Below, one piece after another: positions 47,302 to 59,353 of a DNA stretch of 64,000 bases. Origin of the DNA: Castellaniella sp. (GTDB taxonomy: Bacteria; Pseudomonadota; Gammaproteobacteria; Burkholderiales; Burkholderiaceae_B). Within the stretch, counting starts at the first letter, position 1; each line of letters opens with the position of its first letter. A program made the position numbers and the translations under genes. A model generated the notes under the pieces. It worked only from the letters and a program-made list of their open reading frames with translations. It searched no databases and was not told the origin of the DNA. Location: contig NZ_SCQN01000010.1 in the NCBI RefSeq assembly GCF_004321985.1, forward strand, positions 1 through 64,000, read 5' to 3'.

Positions 47302-48993
47302 TTACAGAATGATGCGGCGGAAATCCGCCAGAAGGCCGGTGAGATACGCATTGAAGCGCGCGGCGGTGGCCCCGTCGATGACCCGGTGATCGTAGGACAG
47401 CGACAAAGGCAGCATCAGGCGCGGCTGGAAGGACTTGCCGTCCCAGACCGGCTGCATGGACGAACGCGACACGCCAAGAATGGCGACTTCGGGTGCATTG
47501 ATGATGGGCGTGAAGTCCGTCCCGCCGATCCCGCCCAGCGATGAGATCGAGAAGCACCCACCCTGCATCTGCGAGGGGGAAAGCTTACCGTCCCGAGCAA
47601 CCTTGGCCAGTTCGGCCGTCTCGGCAGCGAGCTCCAGCACGCCCTTGCGATCGGCATCGCGAATCACGGGTACGACCAACCCATTGGGCGTATCCGCCGC
47701 AAACCCGATGTGGAAGTAGTGTTTGTAGACCAGGTTGTCCCCATCCAACGAAGCATTGAATTCAGGGTATTTCCTGAGCGCTGCCACCACCGCCTTGATG
47801 AGAAAGGCCAGCATGGTGACCTTGGGGGCGTCGCCCTTTTTGTTCTCCGCATTGAGCTGCTGGCGCAGAGCTTCGAGATCGGTGATGTCCGCCAAATCAT
47901 TGTTGGTGACGTGCGGAATCATGACCCAATTGCGATGCAAATTGGCGCCCGAGATCTTCTTGATGCGCGACAGCGGCTTGGTATCGATGGCACCGAACTT
48001 GGCGAAATCGACCTTGGGCCAGCCCAACACGCTGAAGCCCTCGCCTGCCGCCACAGTGGAACCCACCGGGCTGGCGCCACCCGTCGCCAGGGCCTGCTTG
48101 ACGTACCCGCGGACGTCTTCGGACGTAATGCGGTTCTTGGGGCCGCTGCCTGTCACCTGGGCAAGATTGACCCCCAATTCGCGCGCGAACTTGCGCACCG
48201 AGGGTGAAGCGTGTGGAAGATTGCGCAGCGGCACCGCAGACTCGGCAAACGCTGCTGTCGGCGACGTGCGCGCAGGGGTGGCCGAAACGGTTGTCTGCGC
48301 TGGTACGGCCACGGAAGCGTTGGCCACAGGCGCAGCTGTTGGGGCCGGGGCCGGTGCTACCGGCCTGGCGGACGCAGGCGCACTAGAGGCCGCTGGTGCC
48401 CCGGACACTTGCACCACCAGAATTTCGGAGCCTTGCGAGACCTTGTCGCCAACCTTGACCTTCAACGATTTGACTACGCCGCCCACGGACGCTGGAATCT
48501 CCATCGACGCCTTGTCGGATTCGACCGTGATCAGGCTTTGTTCGGCCTGGATGGTATCGCCTTCGGCCACCAGCACCTCGATGACCTCAACGGTATCGAA
48601 GTCGCCAATATCCGGAACCACGACAGACTGTTCGCCACCAGACTGGGCCGGCGCAGCAACCGCCGCAGCCACCGGAACCGGATCAGGTTCGGCCACGGCA
48701 ACCGGCGCGGATGCCGCAGGCTGCCCGGTCGAAGGCGCCGCTGCATCGGCATCGGTCCCCTCGACTTCCAGGATCACCGCGCCTTGCGAGACCTTGTCGC
48801 CGACCTTGACCTTCAACGACTTGACCACCCCTCCCTGGGAGGCGGGAATCTCCATGGAGGCCTTGTCCGATTCCACCGTGATCAGGCTCTGCTCGGCCTG
48901 AATGGTGTCGCCGACGGCCACCAGCACCTCGATGACTTCGACAGCGTCGAAATCGCCGATATCCGGAACCTTGATTTCCACGATATTGCTCAT
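47302..48993 (-). CDS. aceF: Pyruvate dehydrogenase E2, dihydrolipoyllysine acetyltransferase
   Basis: E2 core of the pyruvate dehydrogenase complex. 563 residues: two lipoyl domains (lipoate on Lys44 and Lys161), Ala/Pro linkers, a peripheral-subunit-binding domain (about 260-300, [12 protein letters not shown]) and the catalytic domain with SYDHRVIDG near the end. The frame continues upstream to 49368 inside aceE, but homology starts at 48993. The lipoyl-domain DNA is closely repeated here and in lpdA. Confidence 0.96.
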   Translation of the reverse strand: MSNIVEIKVPDIGDFDAVEVIEVLVAVGDTIQAEQSLITVESDKASMEIPASQGGVVKSLKVKVGDKVSQGAVILEVEGTDADAAAPSTGQPAASAPVAVAEPDPVPVAAAVAAPAQSGGEQSVVVPDIGDFDTVEVIEVLVAEGDTIQAEQSLITVESDKASMEIPASVGGVVKSLKVKVGDKVSQGSEILVVQVSGAPAASSAPASARPVAPAPAPTAAPVANASVAVPAQTTVSATPARTSPTAAFAESAVPLRNLPHASPSVRKFARELGVNLAQVTGSGPKNRITSEDVRGYVKQALATGGASPVGSTVAAGEGFSVLGWPKVDFAKFGAIDTKPLSRIKKISGANLHRNWVMIPHVTNNDLADITDLEALRQQLNAENKKGDAPKVTMLAFLIKAVVAALRKYPEFNASLDGDNLVYKHYFHIGFAADTPNGLVVPVIRDADRKGVLELAAETAELAKVARDGKLSPSQMQGGCFSISSLGGIGGTDFTPIINAPEVAILGVSRSSMQPVWDGKSFQPRLMLPLSLSYDHRVIDGATAARFNAYLTGLLADFRRIIL

Positions 48994-49006
48994 GTCGGTC
49001 GCCCTC

Positions 49007-51718
49007 TCAGTCGTGATGCGGGTTGGCCTTTTCGGGGTCGATCCCGTACTTGGCGATTGCCTGGGTGCATTTCTTGATGTCGATGGTGCCCTCGTCGGCC
49101 AGGGCGCGCAGCGCCGACAGCACAACGAAATGGCGGTCGATCTCGAAGAACTGGCGCAACTCGGACCGGTAGTCCGAGCGGCCAAATCCATCGGTTCCCA
49201 GCACGCGATAATCACGGCCCTTGGGCAAATAGGGGCGAATCTGCTCGGCCCAGGATTTGACATAGTCGGTGGAAGCGACGATCGGGCCGCGCGTCGCCTT
49301 GAGCGCCCCGGTGACATAAGCCTCACGCTGAGGTTCTGCCGGGTGCAGCAGGTTCCAGCGCGCCACATCCATGCCGTCGCGGGTCAGCTCGCTGAAGCTG
49401 GTCGTGCTCCAGAGGTCCGAAGAAACGCCCCAATCCTTTTCAAGCAGTTCCTGTGCTTCCATGACCTCGCGCAGGATGGTGCCCGACCCCATCAGTTGGA
49501 CATGCGCCTTGTTCTTGGCCTTGCCCATGGAACGCAGCTTGTAGATGCCGCGGCGAATGCCTTCCTCGTCGCCCGGCGTCAGACCCGGCTGGGCGTAATT
49601 CTCATTCATGACGGTCATGTAGAAGAACACATTTTCCTGATCCTGGACCATGCGCTGCAGGCCGCTCTGGAGAATGACCGCCACCTCGTGCGCAAAGGTC
49701 GGGTCGTAGGCCACGCAATTCGGAATCAACGACGCATGCACCAGGCTGTCGCCGTCTTCGTGCTGCAGGCCTTCGCCGTTCAGGGTCGTGCGCCCCGCCG
49801 TGCCACCCAGCAGGAAGCCGCGAGCCAGCATGTCACCAGCCGCCCACGACAGGCCACCGAAGCGCTGGAACCCGAACATGGAGTAATAGATGAAGAAGGG
49901 GATCATGATACGGTTGCTGGTGGAGTACGACGTGGCCGCCGCGATCCATGAGCACAAGCCGCCCGCCTCGTTGATGCCTTCCTGCAGGAGCTGGCCGTCG
50001 GCCGCCTCGCGGTAGTACATCACCTGACCCTTGTCCACCGGAATGTATTTCTGGCCGCCCGGTGCGTAAATGCCGATCTGGCGGAACAGGCCTTCCATCC
50101 CGAAGGTGCGGGACTCGTCGACCAGGATAGGCACCACCCGCGGGGCAAGCGCCTTGTCGCGCAGCAGCTGGTTGAGCACACGCACGAAGGCCTGCGTCGT
50201 GGAAATCTCGCGCCCTTCGATGGTGGGCTCCAGCACCGCCTTGAAGGCGTCCAGGCTGGGTGCAGTAAGATGCTCGTCGGCCTTCTGTCGGCGATGGGGC
50301 AGGTAGCCGCCCAGCGCCTTGCGCCGTTCGTGCAGGTACTTCATTTCCGGCGACTCGTCAGCTGGCCTGAAGAACGGGATCTCGTCGACCTTATCGTCCG
50401 GGATGGGGATGTTGAAGCGGTCGCGGAATTCGCGCACCGACTCGGTGTCGAGCTTCTTCTGCTGGTGCGTCGGGTTCTTGGCCTGGCCCACATGACCCAT
50501 GCCGTAGCCCTTGATGGTCTTGGCCAGGATGACGGACGGCTGACCGGCATGGCCGGCGGCTGAAGCGAAAGCGGCATAGACCTTCTGTGGATCGTGGCCA
50601 CCCCGGTTCAGGCGCCAGACGTCCTCGTCGCTCATGCGGCTGACCATTTCGAGCAGCTTGGGGTGCTTGCCGAAGAACTTTTCGCGTACGAACTTGCCGT
50701 CATTAGCCTTGTAGGCTTGGTATTCGCCGTCGACGGTTTCTTCCATGACCCGGCGCAGGATGCCTTCCTTGTCGCGCGCAAAAAGCGGATCCCAGTAGCC
50801 GCCCCAGATGAGCTTGATGACATTCCAGCCGGCACCCCGGAAGTTGCCTTCGAGTTCCTGGATGATCTTGCCGTTGCCGCGCACCGGGCCATCCAGCCGC
50901 TGCAGATTGCAGTTCACGATGAAGATCAGATTGTCCAGATGTTCGCGGGCAGCCAGGCCGATGGCACCCAGGGACTCAGGTTCGTCGATCTCGCCATCGC
51001 CCAGAAACACCCAGACCTTGCGCTGGCTGGTATCCGCTATGCCGCGCGCATGCAGGTACTTCAGGAATCGGGCCTGATAAATCGCCATCAGCGGCCCAAG
51101 GCCCATGGACACCGTCGAAAATTGCCAGAAGCCGGGCATGATCTTGGGGTGCGGGTAAGACGTCAGCCCCTTGCCCTTCCCGCCCACGTCCTGGCGGAAA
51201 TAGTTCAGGTTCTCTTCCGTCAGCCGGCCTTCCAGGAATGCCCGGGAATACATGCCGGGCGACGAGTGCCCCTGGAAGAACACCAGGTCACCGCCTTGCT
51301 CAGGCGTCTCGGCATGCCAGAAGTGATTCTGGCCGCACTCGACCATAGTGGCCTGCGAGGCAAAGGAGGCAATGTGGCCCCCGAGGCTGCCGCCGTCGGC
51401 GGGGGTATGCTTGTTTGCCCGCACAACCATCGCCATGGCATTCCACCGGATATAGGAGCGGATACGCTCCTCGAGCACGAGATTGCCGGGGTAGGCGGGT
51501 TCGAGCCCAGGAGGAATGGTATTCACATACGCCGTATTGGGCGAATACGGAATGTGCGCGCCGCTGCGGCGCGCCTTGTCGATCAGACTCTCGATCAGGT
51601 AGTGGGCACGTTCCGCACCTTCACGGTCCAATACGGCCTCGAGGGCATCGAGCCACTCCTGAGTTTCCTGTTGGTCAATATCCGCCGGCACGAGGCTGGT
51701 AGGTTCAAGAGAGGACAT
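49007..51718 (-). CDS. aceE: Pyruvate dehydrogenase E1 component
   Basis: Homodimeric thiamine-diphosphate E1 that decarboxylates pyruvate. 903 residues. The thiamine-diphosphate motif runs from GDGEIDEPESLG to NCNLQRLDG. It opens the aceE-aceF-lpdA operon, 13 bases before aceF. Divergent from a two-component system across 240 bases that contain a possible promoter and a palindrome. Confidence 0.97.
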   Translation of the reverse strand: MSSLEPTSLVPADIDQQETQEWLDALEAVLDREGAERAHYLIESLIDKARRSGAHIPYSPNTAYVNTIPPGLEPAYPGNLVLEERIRSYIRWNAMAMVVRANKHTPADGGSLGGHIASFASQATMVECGQNHFWHAETPEQGGDLVFFQGHSSPGMYSRAFLEGRLTEENLNYFRQDVGGKGKGLTSYPHPKIMPGFWQFSTVSMGLGPLMAIYQARFLKYLHARGIADTSQRKVWVFLGDGEIDEPESLGAIGLAAREHLDNLIFIVNCNLQRLDGPVRGNGKIIQELEGNFRGAGWNVIKLIWGGYWDPLFARDKEGILRRVMEETVDGEYQAYKANDGKFVREKFFGKHPKLLEMVSRMSDEDVWRLNRGGHDPQKVYAAFASAAGHAGQPSVILAKTIKGYGMGHVGQAKNPTHQQKKLDTESVREFRDRFNIPIPDDKVDEIPFFRPADESPEMKYLHERRKALGGYLPHRRQKADEHLTAPSLDAFKAVLEPTIEGREISTTQAFVRVLNQLLRDKALAPRVVPILVDESRTFGMEGLFRQIGIYAPGGQKYIPVDKGQVMYYREAADGQLLQEGINEAGGLCSWIAAATSYSTSNRIMIPFFIYYSMFGFQRFGGLSWAAGDMLARGFLLGGTAGRTTLNGEGLQHEDGDSLVHASLIPNCVAYDPTFAHEVAVILQSGLQRMVQDQENVFFYMTVMNENYAQPGLTPGDEEGIRRGIYKLRSMGKAKNKAHVQLMGSGTILREVMEAQELLEKDWGVSSDLWSTTSFSELTRDGMDVARWNLLHPAEPQREAYVTGALKATRGPIVASTDYVKSWAEQIRPYLPKGRDYRVLGTDGFGRSDYRSELRQFFEIDRHFVVLSALRALADEGTIDIKKCTQAIAKYGIDPEKANPHHD

Positions 51719-51833
51719 GTCGCGTGTCTCCTGTGAGGTTATTCAGTGGCAGGGTGCCAAGCAGCCCGCCGGCCTGTAACTAGGCCGCGCATTCAAGAAA
51801 TCCGGTTACCACCAGATGCCGGCAACTGCCGTC

Positions 51834-51863
51834 ATTCTAGGTAAGACCGCCCGGACAGCACAA
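51834..51863 (-). promoter_or_regulatory. Putative aceE promoter
   Basis: On the minus strand TTGTGC (51863-51858) and TAGAAT (51839-51834) are separated by 18 bases. The -35 matches the consensus at three of six positions. It would start transcription about 110 bases upstream of aceE. Confidence 0.35.
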
Positions 51864-51870
51864 GCAAAAT

Positions 51871-51883
51871 TTCATTCTATGAA
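51871..51883. promoter_or_regulatory. TTCAT-TCT-ATGAA palindrome in the aceE/histidine kinase region
   Basis: A perfect 5-3-5 inverted repeat just upstream of the proposed aceE -35 box, at about -45 to -57 relative to its start, a position suited to an activator. It is also about 75 bases upstream of the histidine kinase gene. A response regulator is the obvious candidate to bind it, but this is inference. Confidence 0.35.
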
Positions 51884-51958
51884 GTGTATTTTTATTATGT
51901 GAAAAATCGAATGCGTCATTCCCGTCTAAAATGACCAGATCGCGATATCCTCCGGCCT

Positions 51959-53713
51959 ATGGCAACTCCCAATCGCAAGTCCCTGATTCCGACGACGTTC
52001 TATGAGCATGCCCGCCATAGCCGCCGTGGTCTGTACTGGTTGACGCCTGCGATCGTGCTGGTGCTGTATCTCTGCGTCATGGGTGCCTTCATCTGGCTGC
52101 AGCGCCTGCAGAGCGACAGCGTAATGTTCGTCACAATCGACCAGGAAACCCGTCAGCAGCGGCTGATGATGGTCGTGTTCGCGCTGTCCCTGGTCATTGT
52201 ATTCAGTTTGCTGGCCCTCTGGCGCTATACCCGTTTCCGCACCCAGGCCGAAGCCGCCCTGCTCGCCGAAACCGGCTTCAGGCGCGCCATGGAAAACTCC
52301 ATGTCAACCGGGATGCGGGTCTTCGACATGCAGGGCCGCATTGCCTATGTGAATCCCGCCTTTTGCCGCATGATCGGCTGGAACGAGGCGGACCTCATCG
52401 GGCGTACGGCTCCCTTCCCCTACTGGTTGCCGGGTCGCCACGATCACCACCGGGAGACTCTCGCCCAGCTCCTGTCGGGGCGCACCCCCAGCAGTGGACT
52501 GGAAATCGAGGCCCAGCGCCGGGACGGCTCGCGCTTCACCGCGCGCATGTATGTGTCGCCATTGCGCGACCCCAAGGGCGAGCAGATCGGCTGGATGACT
52601 TCCATGACCGACATCACTGAGCCCAAGCGCATCCGCGAAGCTCTCACGGCCGCGCACGAACGTTTCATGACCGTGCTCGAAGGCCTGGACGATGCGATCT
52701 CGGTCGTAGCGGATACACCCGAAGGGCTGGAGCTGCTGTTCGCCAACCGCACCTACCGGCGCCTGTTCGGCGCGCAGACCAGCGGCCACGCCGAGCTGCT
52801 GGGCGGCCGCCTGGGGCGCTTCACGGATGAAACCATGGAGATCTTCTCACCGTCGGCGCAGCGCTGGTTCGAAGTCCACCACCGGATGCTGGCGTGGACG
52901 GACTCCCGGCGCGTACGTCTCCAGGTCGCCCGCGACATCACCGACCGTCGCCGCCACGAGGAAGAATCCCGCGTCCAGCAGGAAAAAGCCCAGCTCACGA
53001 GCCGCCTGACCACCATGGGCGAGATGGCATCGTCACTGGCTCACGAACTGAACCAGCCGCTGACGGCCATCAGCAACTACAATATGGCGGCGGTGGCCAT
53101 GCTGAAATCGGGCAAGGCACCGATGGAATCCCTGCTGCAGGCGCTCGAGAAGGCTTCCCGGCAGGCTGAGCGCGCCGGTAAGATCATCAGTCGCATCCGC
53201 GAATTCGTCAAACGCAGCGAACCTCGCCGCCAGGCGGTAGGGCTCGCGCGCATCGTGGAAAACGCGGTAGGCTTTGCCGATATTGACGCCCGTAAGCGCC
53301 AGATCGATATCGCGCTGGATCTGCCGGAGCCGATGCCATCCGTGCTCGCCGACCCCATCCTGATTGAACAGGTACTGCTCAACCTTCTGAAGAACGGCGT
53401 CGAGGCCATGGAGCACAGCGAATACCGCACGCTCCACGTCAGGATCACGGATCAAGACCCCCAGGTAGAGATCGCCGTCATCGACCGAGGCCATGGCCTG
53501 CGCAATCCGGAACGTCTCTTCGAGCCCTTCTACAGCACCAAATCCGAGGGACTGGGGATGGGGTTGAACATCTGCCGTACTATCATCGAGTCGCATCATG
53601 GACGCCTGTGGGCCAGCGCCAACCCCGAAGGCGGTACGATCTTTCGCTTCACGCTGCCCAAGGCCGTGCTGGACCCACAGCCCCAAGAACTTACGGAGGT
53701 ACACACCGCATGA
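51959..53713 (+). CDS. PAS-domain sensor histidine kinase (FixL/DctB-like)
   Basis: Membrane sensor kinase of 584 residues. Two membrane helices (about 27-48 and 69-87) flank a short periplasmic loop of about 20 residues, followed by a PAS domain (about 105-225), a second PAS-like region (about 235-335) and the kinase core. The phosphoacceptor is His362 in SSLAHELNQPL, the N box is LLNLLKNGVEAM, and GLGMGLNICRTI is the G box. The tiny loop suggests sensing in the membrane or cytoplasm. Overlaps its regulator by four bases; divergent from aceE. Confidence 0.92.
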   Translation: MATPNRKSLIPTTFYEHARHSRRGLYWLTPAIVLVLYLCVMGAFIWLQRLQSDSVMFVTIDQETRQQRLMMVVFALSLVIVFSLLALWRYTRFRTQAEAALLAETGFRRAMENSMSTGMRVFDMQGRIAYVNPAFCRMIGWNEADLIGRTAPFPYWLPGRHDHHRETLAQLLSGRTPSSGLEIEAQRRDGSRFTARMYVSPLRDPKGEQIGWMTSMTDITEPKRIREALTAAHERFMTVLEGLDDAISVVADTPEGLELLFANRTYRRLFGAQTSGHAELLGGRLGRFTDETMEIFSPSAQRWFEVHHRMLAWTDSRRVRLQVARDITDRRRHEEESRVQQEKAQLTSRLTTMGEMASSLAHELNQPLTAISNYNMAAVAMLKSGKAPMESLLQALEKASRQAERAGKIISRIREFVKRSEPRRQAVGLARIVENAVGFADIDARKRQIDIALDLPEPMPSVLADPILIEQVLLNLLKNGVEAMEHSEYRTLHVRITDQDPQVEIAVIDRGHGLRNPERLFEPFYSTKSEGLGMGLNICRTIIESHHGRLWASANPEGGTIFRFTLPKAVLDPQPQELTEVHTA

Positions 53714-54333
53714 CCGACCACCAAGCTTCCAGCATGATCTACATCGTCGATGACGACGAAGCCGTCCGCGATTCACTACGCTGGCTGCTCGAGGCCAACG
53801 GTTATACCGTCCGCAGCTACGCTGGTGCCGAGGAATTTCTGACCGCATACGACCCGAATCAAGTGGGCGTTCTCATCGCCGACGTCCGCATGCCGGGCAT
53901 GAGCGGACTGGAACTTCAGGAAACGCTGATTGCCCGCAAGGCGCCGCTGCCCATCGTATTCATCACCGGCCACGGCGATGTTCCCATGGCGGTCTCCACC
54001 ATGAAAAAAGGCGCGGTGGACTTTCTGGAAAAGCCCTTCAACGAGGCTGATCTGCGCAACATCGTAGCCGGTATGTTGAGCCAGGCCTATGAGCGCATAC
54101 GCGACGCCCAGGTGCAGCGCGACCAGCAAGCCGTGCTCGGGCGCCTGACGGCGCGCGAACAGCAAGTGCTGGAGCGCATCGTGGCGGGCCGCCTGAACAA
54201 GCAGATCGCCGGAGACCTGAACATCAGTATCAAGACGGTGGAGGCCCACCGCGCCAACATCATGGAAAAGCTCGAGGTCACGACGGTTGCCGACCTGATG
54301 AAGATCGCGCTGACGCGCGCCGAGGAAGCCTGA
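53710..54333 (+). CDS. FixJ-family response regulator
   Basis: Two-domain transcription factor of 207 residues. The receiver has the acidic cluster DDDE, phosphoacceptor Asp58 in [11 protein letters not shown] and the conserved Lys in FLEKPF. The LuxR-type helix-turn-helix occupies about 143-205 ([30 protein letters not shown]). ATGA overlap with the kinase gene makes them a pair. folD begins one base after its stop. Its targets are unknown; the neighbouring pyruvate dehydrogenase promoter is a candidate. Confidence 0.94.
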   Translation: MTDHQASSMIYIVDDDEAVRDSLRWLLEANGYTVRSYAGAEEFLTAYDPNQVGVLIADVRMPGMSGLELQETLIARKAPLPIVFITGHGDVPMAVSTMKKGAVDFLEKPFNEADLRNIVAGMLSQAYERIRDAQVQRDQQAVLGRLTAREQQVLERIVAGRLNKQIAGDLNISIKTVEAHRANIMEKLEVTTVADLMKIALTRAEEA

Positions 54334-54334
54334 T

Positions 54335-55189
54335 ATGGCAGCCCGGATCATCGACGGCAAGGCCCTGTCCGCAAAGGTCCGCAGCGAGATCGCAGAACGC
54401 GTTCGGCGGCTCGGATCACGGGGCGTCACCCCGGGCCTGGCCGTCGTGCTGGTCGGCGAGAACCCGGCTTCCCAGATCTATGTCCGCAACAAGGCCGCCG
54501 CGTGCGAAGCCGCTGGCATGCTGTCACGCGTGATTCCCATGGGCGCCGACACGGCTGAAGACGAGCTGCTGGACGTCATCGACTCGCTGAACAATGACCC
54601 GGCGATCCACGGGATCCTGGTGCAGCTGCCGCTGCCAGGCCACATCGACACCGGCCTGGTGATCGAGGCGATTTCGCCCGACAAGGACGTGGACGGCTTC
54701 CACGTCAGCAACGCGGGCCTGCTCATGACCGGGCGGCCGCGCTTTCGGCCCTGCACTCCATATGGCGTCATGACGATGCTGGAATCGGAGGGCGTCACCC
54801 TGCGCGGCGCGGAAGCCGTCATCGTGGGGGCCAGCAACATCGTCGGCAAGCCCATGGCCATGCTGCTACTGGCGGCCGGCGCCACCGTGACTCTGTGCAA
54901 TTCCAAGACCCGAGATCTGGGCGCCCAGACCCGTCGCGCCGACGTGCTGGTGGTCGCCACGGGCAAGCCGGGGATCGTCACGGGCGAAATGGTCAAGCCA
55001 GGCGCGGTCGTCATCGACGTGGGTATCAACCGGCTGCCTTCAGGCAAGCTGGTGGGCGATGTGGACTTCTCCTCTGCAGCGGAAGTGGCGTCAGCCATCA
55101 CGCCGGTGCCCGGCGGCGTCGGCCCGATGACGATCGCCATGCTGCTCATGAACACTCTGGAGGCTGCTGAACGCACGCCAGCCATCTGA
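54335..55189 (+). CDS. folD: Methylenetetrahydrofolate dehydrogenase/cyclohydrolase
   Basis: Bifunctional folate enzyme giving 10-formyltetrahydrofolate for purine and fMet synthesis. 284 residues. [17 protein letters not shown] and [15 protein letters not shown] are the family motifs. It starts one base after the response regulator and is likely co-transcribed with it. Ends 65 bases before prlC, with a hairpin between. Confidence 0.97.
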   Translation: MAARIIDGKALSAKVRSEIAERVRRLGSRGVTPGLAVVLVGENPASQIYVRNKAAACEAAGMLSRVIPMGADTAEDELLDVIDSLNNDPAIHGILVQLPLPGHIDTGLVIEAISPDKDVDGFHVSNAGLLMTGRPRFRPCTPYGVMTMLESEGVTLRGAEAVIVGASNIVGKPMAMLLLAAGATVTLCNSKTRDLGAQTRRADVLVVATGKPGIVTGEMVKPGAVVIDVGINRLPSGKLVGDVDFSSAAEVASAITPVPGGVGPMTIAMLLMNTLEAAERTPAI

Positions 55190-55227
55190 CCGGCACGACG
55201 CACAATCGGCGGCTCCGTATTGAAATC

Positions 55228-55242
55228 GGGGGCTTTGCCCCC
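55228..55242. terminator. GGGGGC-TTT-GCCCCC hairpin upstream of prlC
   Basis: A perfect six-base stem with a three-base loop, 38 bases after the folD stop and 12 bases before the prlC start. There is no U run, so it may act as a weak terminator or restrict ribosome access at prlC. Confidence 0.4.
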
Positions 55243-55254
55243 ATCTGATCGCGC

Positions 55255-57332
<2,078 letters not shown>

Positions 57333-57336
<4 letters not shown>

Positions 57337-57941
57337 CCATGCCAGACGAAACATCCCTTGGGCGCCTCACCCGGCGCGGTCTCCTGGCCCTTGGCCTGTG
57401 GCTGGGCAGCATGGCCGTGGCCCTGGCGGTCGTGCATCCCGTCCGCGGATTTCTGCCGGATCTCAAGTTCACGCTACAGGGCGCGGGCGGGGTCACGGTC
57501 ACGCAGCAGGCATTCGCGGGCAAGGTCGTGCTGATGTTCTTCGGTTACGCCAGCTGTCCGGACATCTGCCCGACCACGATGGCGCAGCTGGCGCAGGTGC
57601 GCCAGGCGCTGGGACCCAAGGCAGATCAGGTCCGCATCCTGTTCGTGAGCGTGGACCCTCATCGCGATACGCCGGACATTCTCCAGCACTACGTAGATCA
57701 GTTCGACCCTCACGCTATCGGATTGACCGGTGACGAACATGCCATCGCAGCACTGGCGCGGCGCTATCGCGTCGCGTACCAGATCGGCAAGCCCTCATCT
57801 TCCGCACCTGGAGCCCCCTACGAGGTTTCCCACAGCCGCGGCATCTTCGGCTTCGATACCCGGGGGCACGCGGCCTGGCTGGCGCCGGACAGCGAGTCCA
57901 AGGCGGACCTGCTGGCGGCCATCAAGCCGCTGCTGCGCTAG
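57333..57941 (+). CDS. SCO1/SenC-family copper protein
   Basis: Membrane-anchored thioredoxin-fold protein that delivers copper or electrons to the CuA site of cytochrome oxidase. 202 residues. An N-terminal helix (about 16-35) precedes the domain; the copper ligands Cys75 and Cys79 in CPDIC and His167 in SHSRG are all present. It overlaps prlC upstream and sits next to the copper module. Its stop meets the opposing flavoprotein stop at a shared CTAG. Confidence 0.92.
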
Positions 57942-59341
57942 CTGGCCACCCGAGCAGCCTGCTTCACCGCTTCGCGCAATGCTGTCCGGACGCCCTCTTC
58001 GATCGTCGGATGGTAGAACGGCATACGCAGCATCTGCGGGACCGTCAATTCCATCTGCAGGGCCCAGGCCAGCAGATGCGCCACGTGTTCCGCGTCGGGA
58101 CCGACCATCTCCGCACCCATGAACCGCTGATCCGAGCGCCGCATGTAGACGTGCATCAGCCCGTGGTTGCGCAGCATCACCCGGGAGCGGCCCTGCCGGG
58201 TCCAGTCAACTGCACCAATCGCCATCGCATCCGGGTCGAAAACTGCAAAACCGCCACCCACCTGCATGATCTGCGGGTTGCTGAACACGACGGCCATCGC
58301 AGCCCGGCGCGGCAGCGCCTGGACCTGCGGCCAGGCGGCCGCATTATGGCCCGCGAGGCGGCCGTCGTCCGATGCCTCATGCTGGATTGCATGCCGGCCA
58401 GTGACGTCCCCCGCCAGGAACACCGGCTCCCCGCGCACCTGCAGGGTCGTCGGATCGATGATCGGGAAACCGTGGTCATCCAGCGGCATGTGGGTGCGTT
58501 CCAGGTGGAGGGATGCCAGGTCCGGCTGGCGACCGGCCGTGAGCAGCACCTTATCGAAGCGCTCGCGCGTCTCAGGGCCTTTCCCGACCGTCCATCCAAC
58601 CAGCGCCTGATCGCCCTCGCGTTGCACGGTCGTAACCTGTGCGCCCTGCACCAGATTCAGTTCGGGCGCCAGCAGATCCACGGCAGTCTGCCGCACTGCC
58701 GGATCTCTCAGATGGGCGAAACTGCCCGAACGATTCAGCACACGAACCCGGACCCCCAGGCGCGCCAGGGCCAATCCCAGTTCGACGCCGACGACACCCG
58801 ACCCTACGAGCAGCACGCTACGCGGCAGATCCCGCCAATTGAAGACATCGTCATTGACAATGGCCAGTTCTTCCAGAGCTCGGTAGGCCTCCGGCACCAC
58901 GGGCTGGGTTCCAATCGCCAGAATGATACGCGAGGCATGGATCTCATGTCCCTGGTCGCTCTGGAGCACACCGTCGCGCTGAAATTCCACCTTCGCGTCC
59001 AGGCGATGCTCAGGCGGCATGGCGTTGACATCGTCCACCACGAAGCCGACGAATCGGTCCCGCTCGCGACGGAGCCTATCCATCACGGCGACCCCGTCGA
59101 CCACCGGCGCGCCAGGCACCCGCACACCAAAATCCGGCGCGTGACGAATCGCCGCAGCCGCCTCCGCGGCTGCAATCAACAGCTTGGACGGCATGCAGCC
59201 AACACGAGCACACATGGTGCCATGCGGACCTCCCTCAATCAGCAGAGGCTTCAAACCGGCGTCCAAAACTGCCCGATAGGCTGGCAAACCAGCCGAGCCC
59301 GCGCCTACGATGGCGACATCACAGTCGATTCGCTTACTCAA
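57938..59341 (-). CDS. FAD pyridine nucleotide-disulfide oxidoreductase (MerA/LPD-like)
   Basis: 467-residue flavoprotein. FAD binding GAGSAGLPAYRAVLDAG is at 13-29, the redox disulfide Cys44-Cys49 is in CARVGCMPSK, NAD(P)H binding is LLVGSGVVGVELG and the second FAD motif is FLAGDVTG. The C-terminus has FYHPTIEEG, one His where dihydrolipoyl dehydrogenases have HAHPT. It lacks the C-terminal Cys pair of mercuric reductase. It is the second gene after the CopZ-like chaperone (12 bases), so may be copper-induced. True E3 for pyruvate dehydrogenase is lpdA. Substrate unknown. Confidence 0.85.
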   Translation of the reverse strand: MSKRIDCDVAIVGAGSAGLPAYRAVLDAGLKPLLIEGGPHGTMCARVGCMPSKLLIAAAEAAAAIRHAPDFGVRVPGAPVVDGVAVMDRLRRERDRFVGFVVDDVNAMPPEHRLDAKVEFQRDGVLQSDQGHEIHASRIILAIGTQPVVPEAYRALEELAIVNDDVFNWRDLPRSVLLVGSGVVGVELGLALARLGVRVRVLNRSGSFAHLRDPAVRQTAVDLLAPELNLVQGAQVTTVQREGDQALVGWTVGKGPETRERFDKVLLTAGRQPDLASLHLERTHMPLDDHGFPIIDPTTLQVRGEPVFLAGDVTGRHAIQHEASDDGRLAGHNAAAWPQVQALPRRAAMAVVFSNPQIMQVGGGFAVFDPDAMAIGAVDWTRQGRSRVMLRNHGLMHVYMRRSDQRFMGAEMVGPDAEHVAHLLAWALQMELTVPQMLRMPFYHPTIEEGVRTALREAVKQAARVAS

Positions 59342-59353
59342 GGCCGGCTCCGG

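Noticed and set aside
57938-59341. Mercuric reductase
   Set aside because: The C-terminal Cys pair and fused HMA domain are missing and no merR, merT or merP is nearby; the context is copper.
57938-59341. E3 of the pyruvate dehydrogenase complex
   Set aside because: lpdA in the aceE-aceF operon has the lipoyl domain and full HPHPT motif and is the clear E3.
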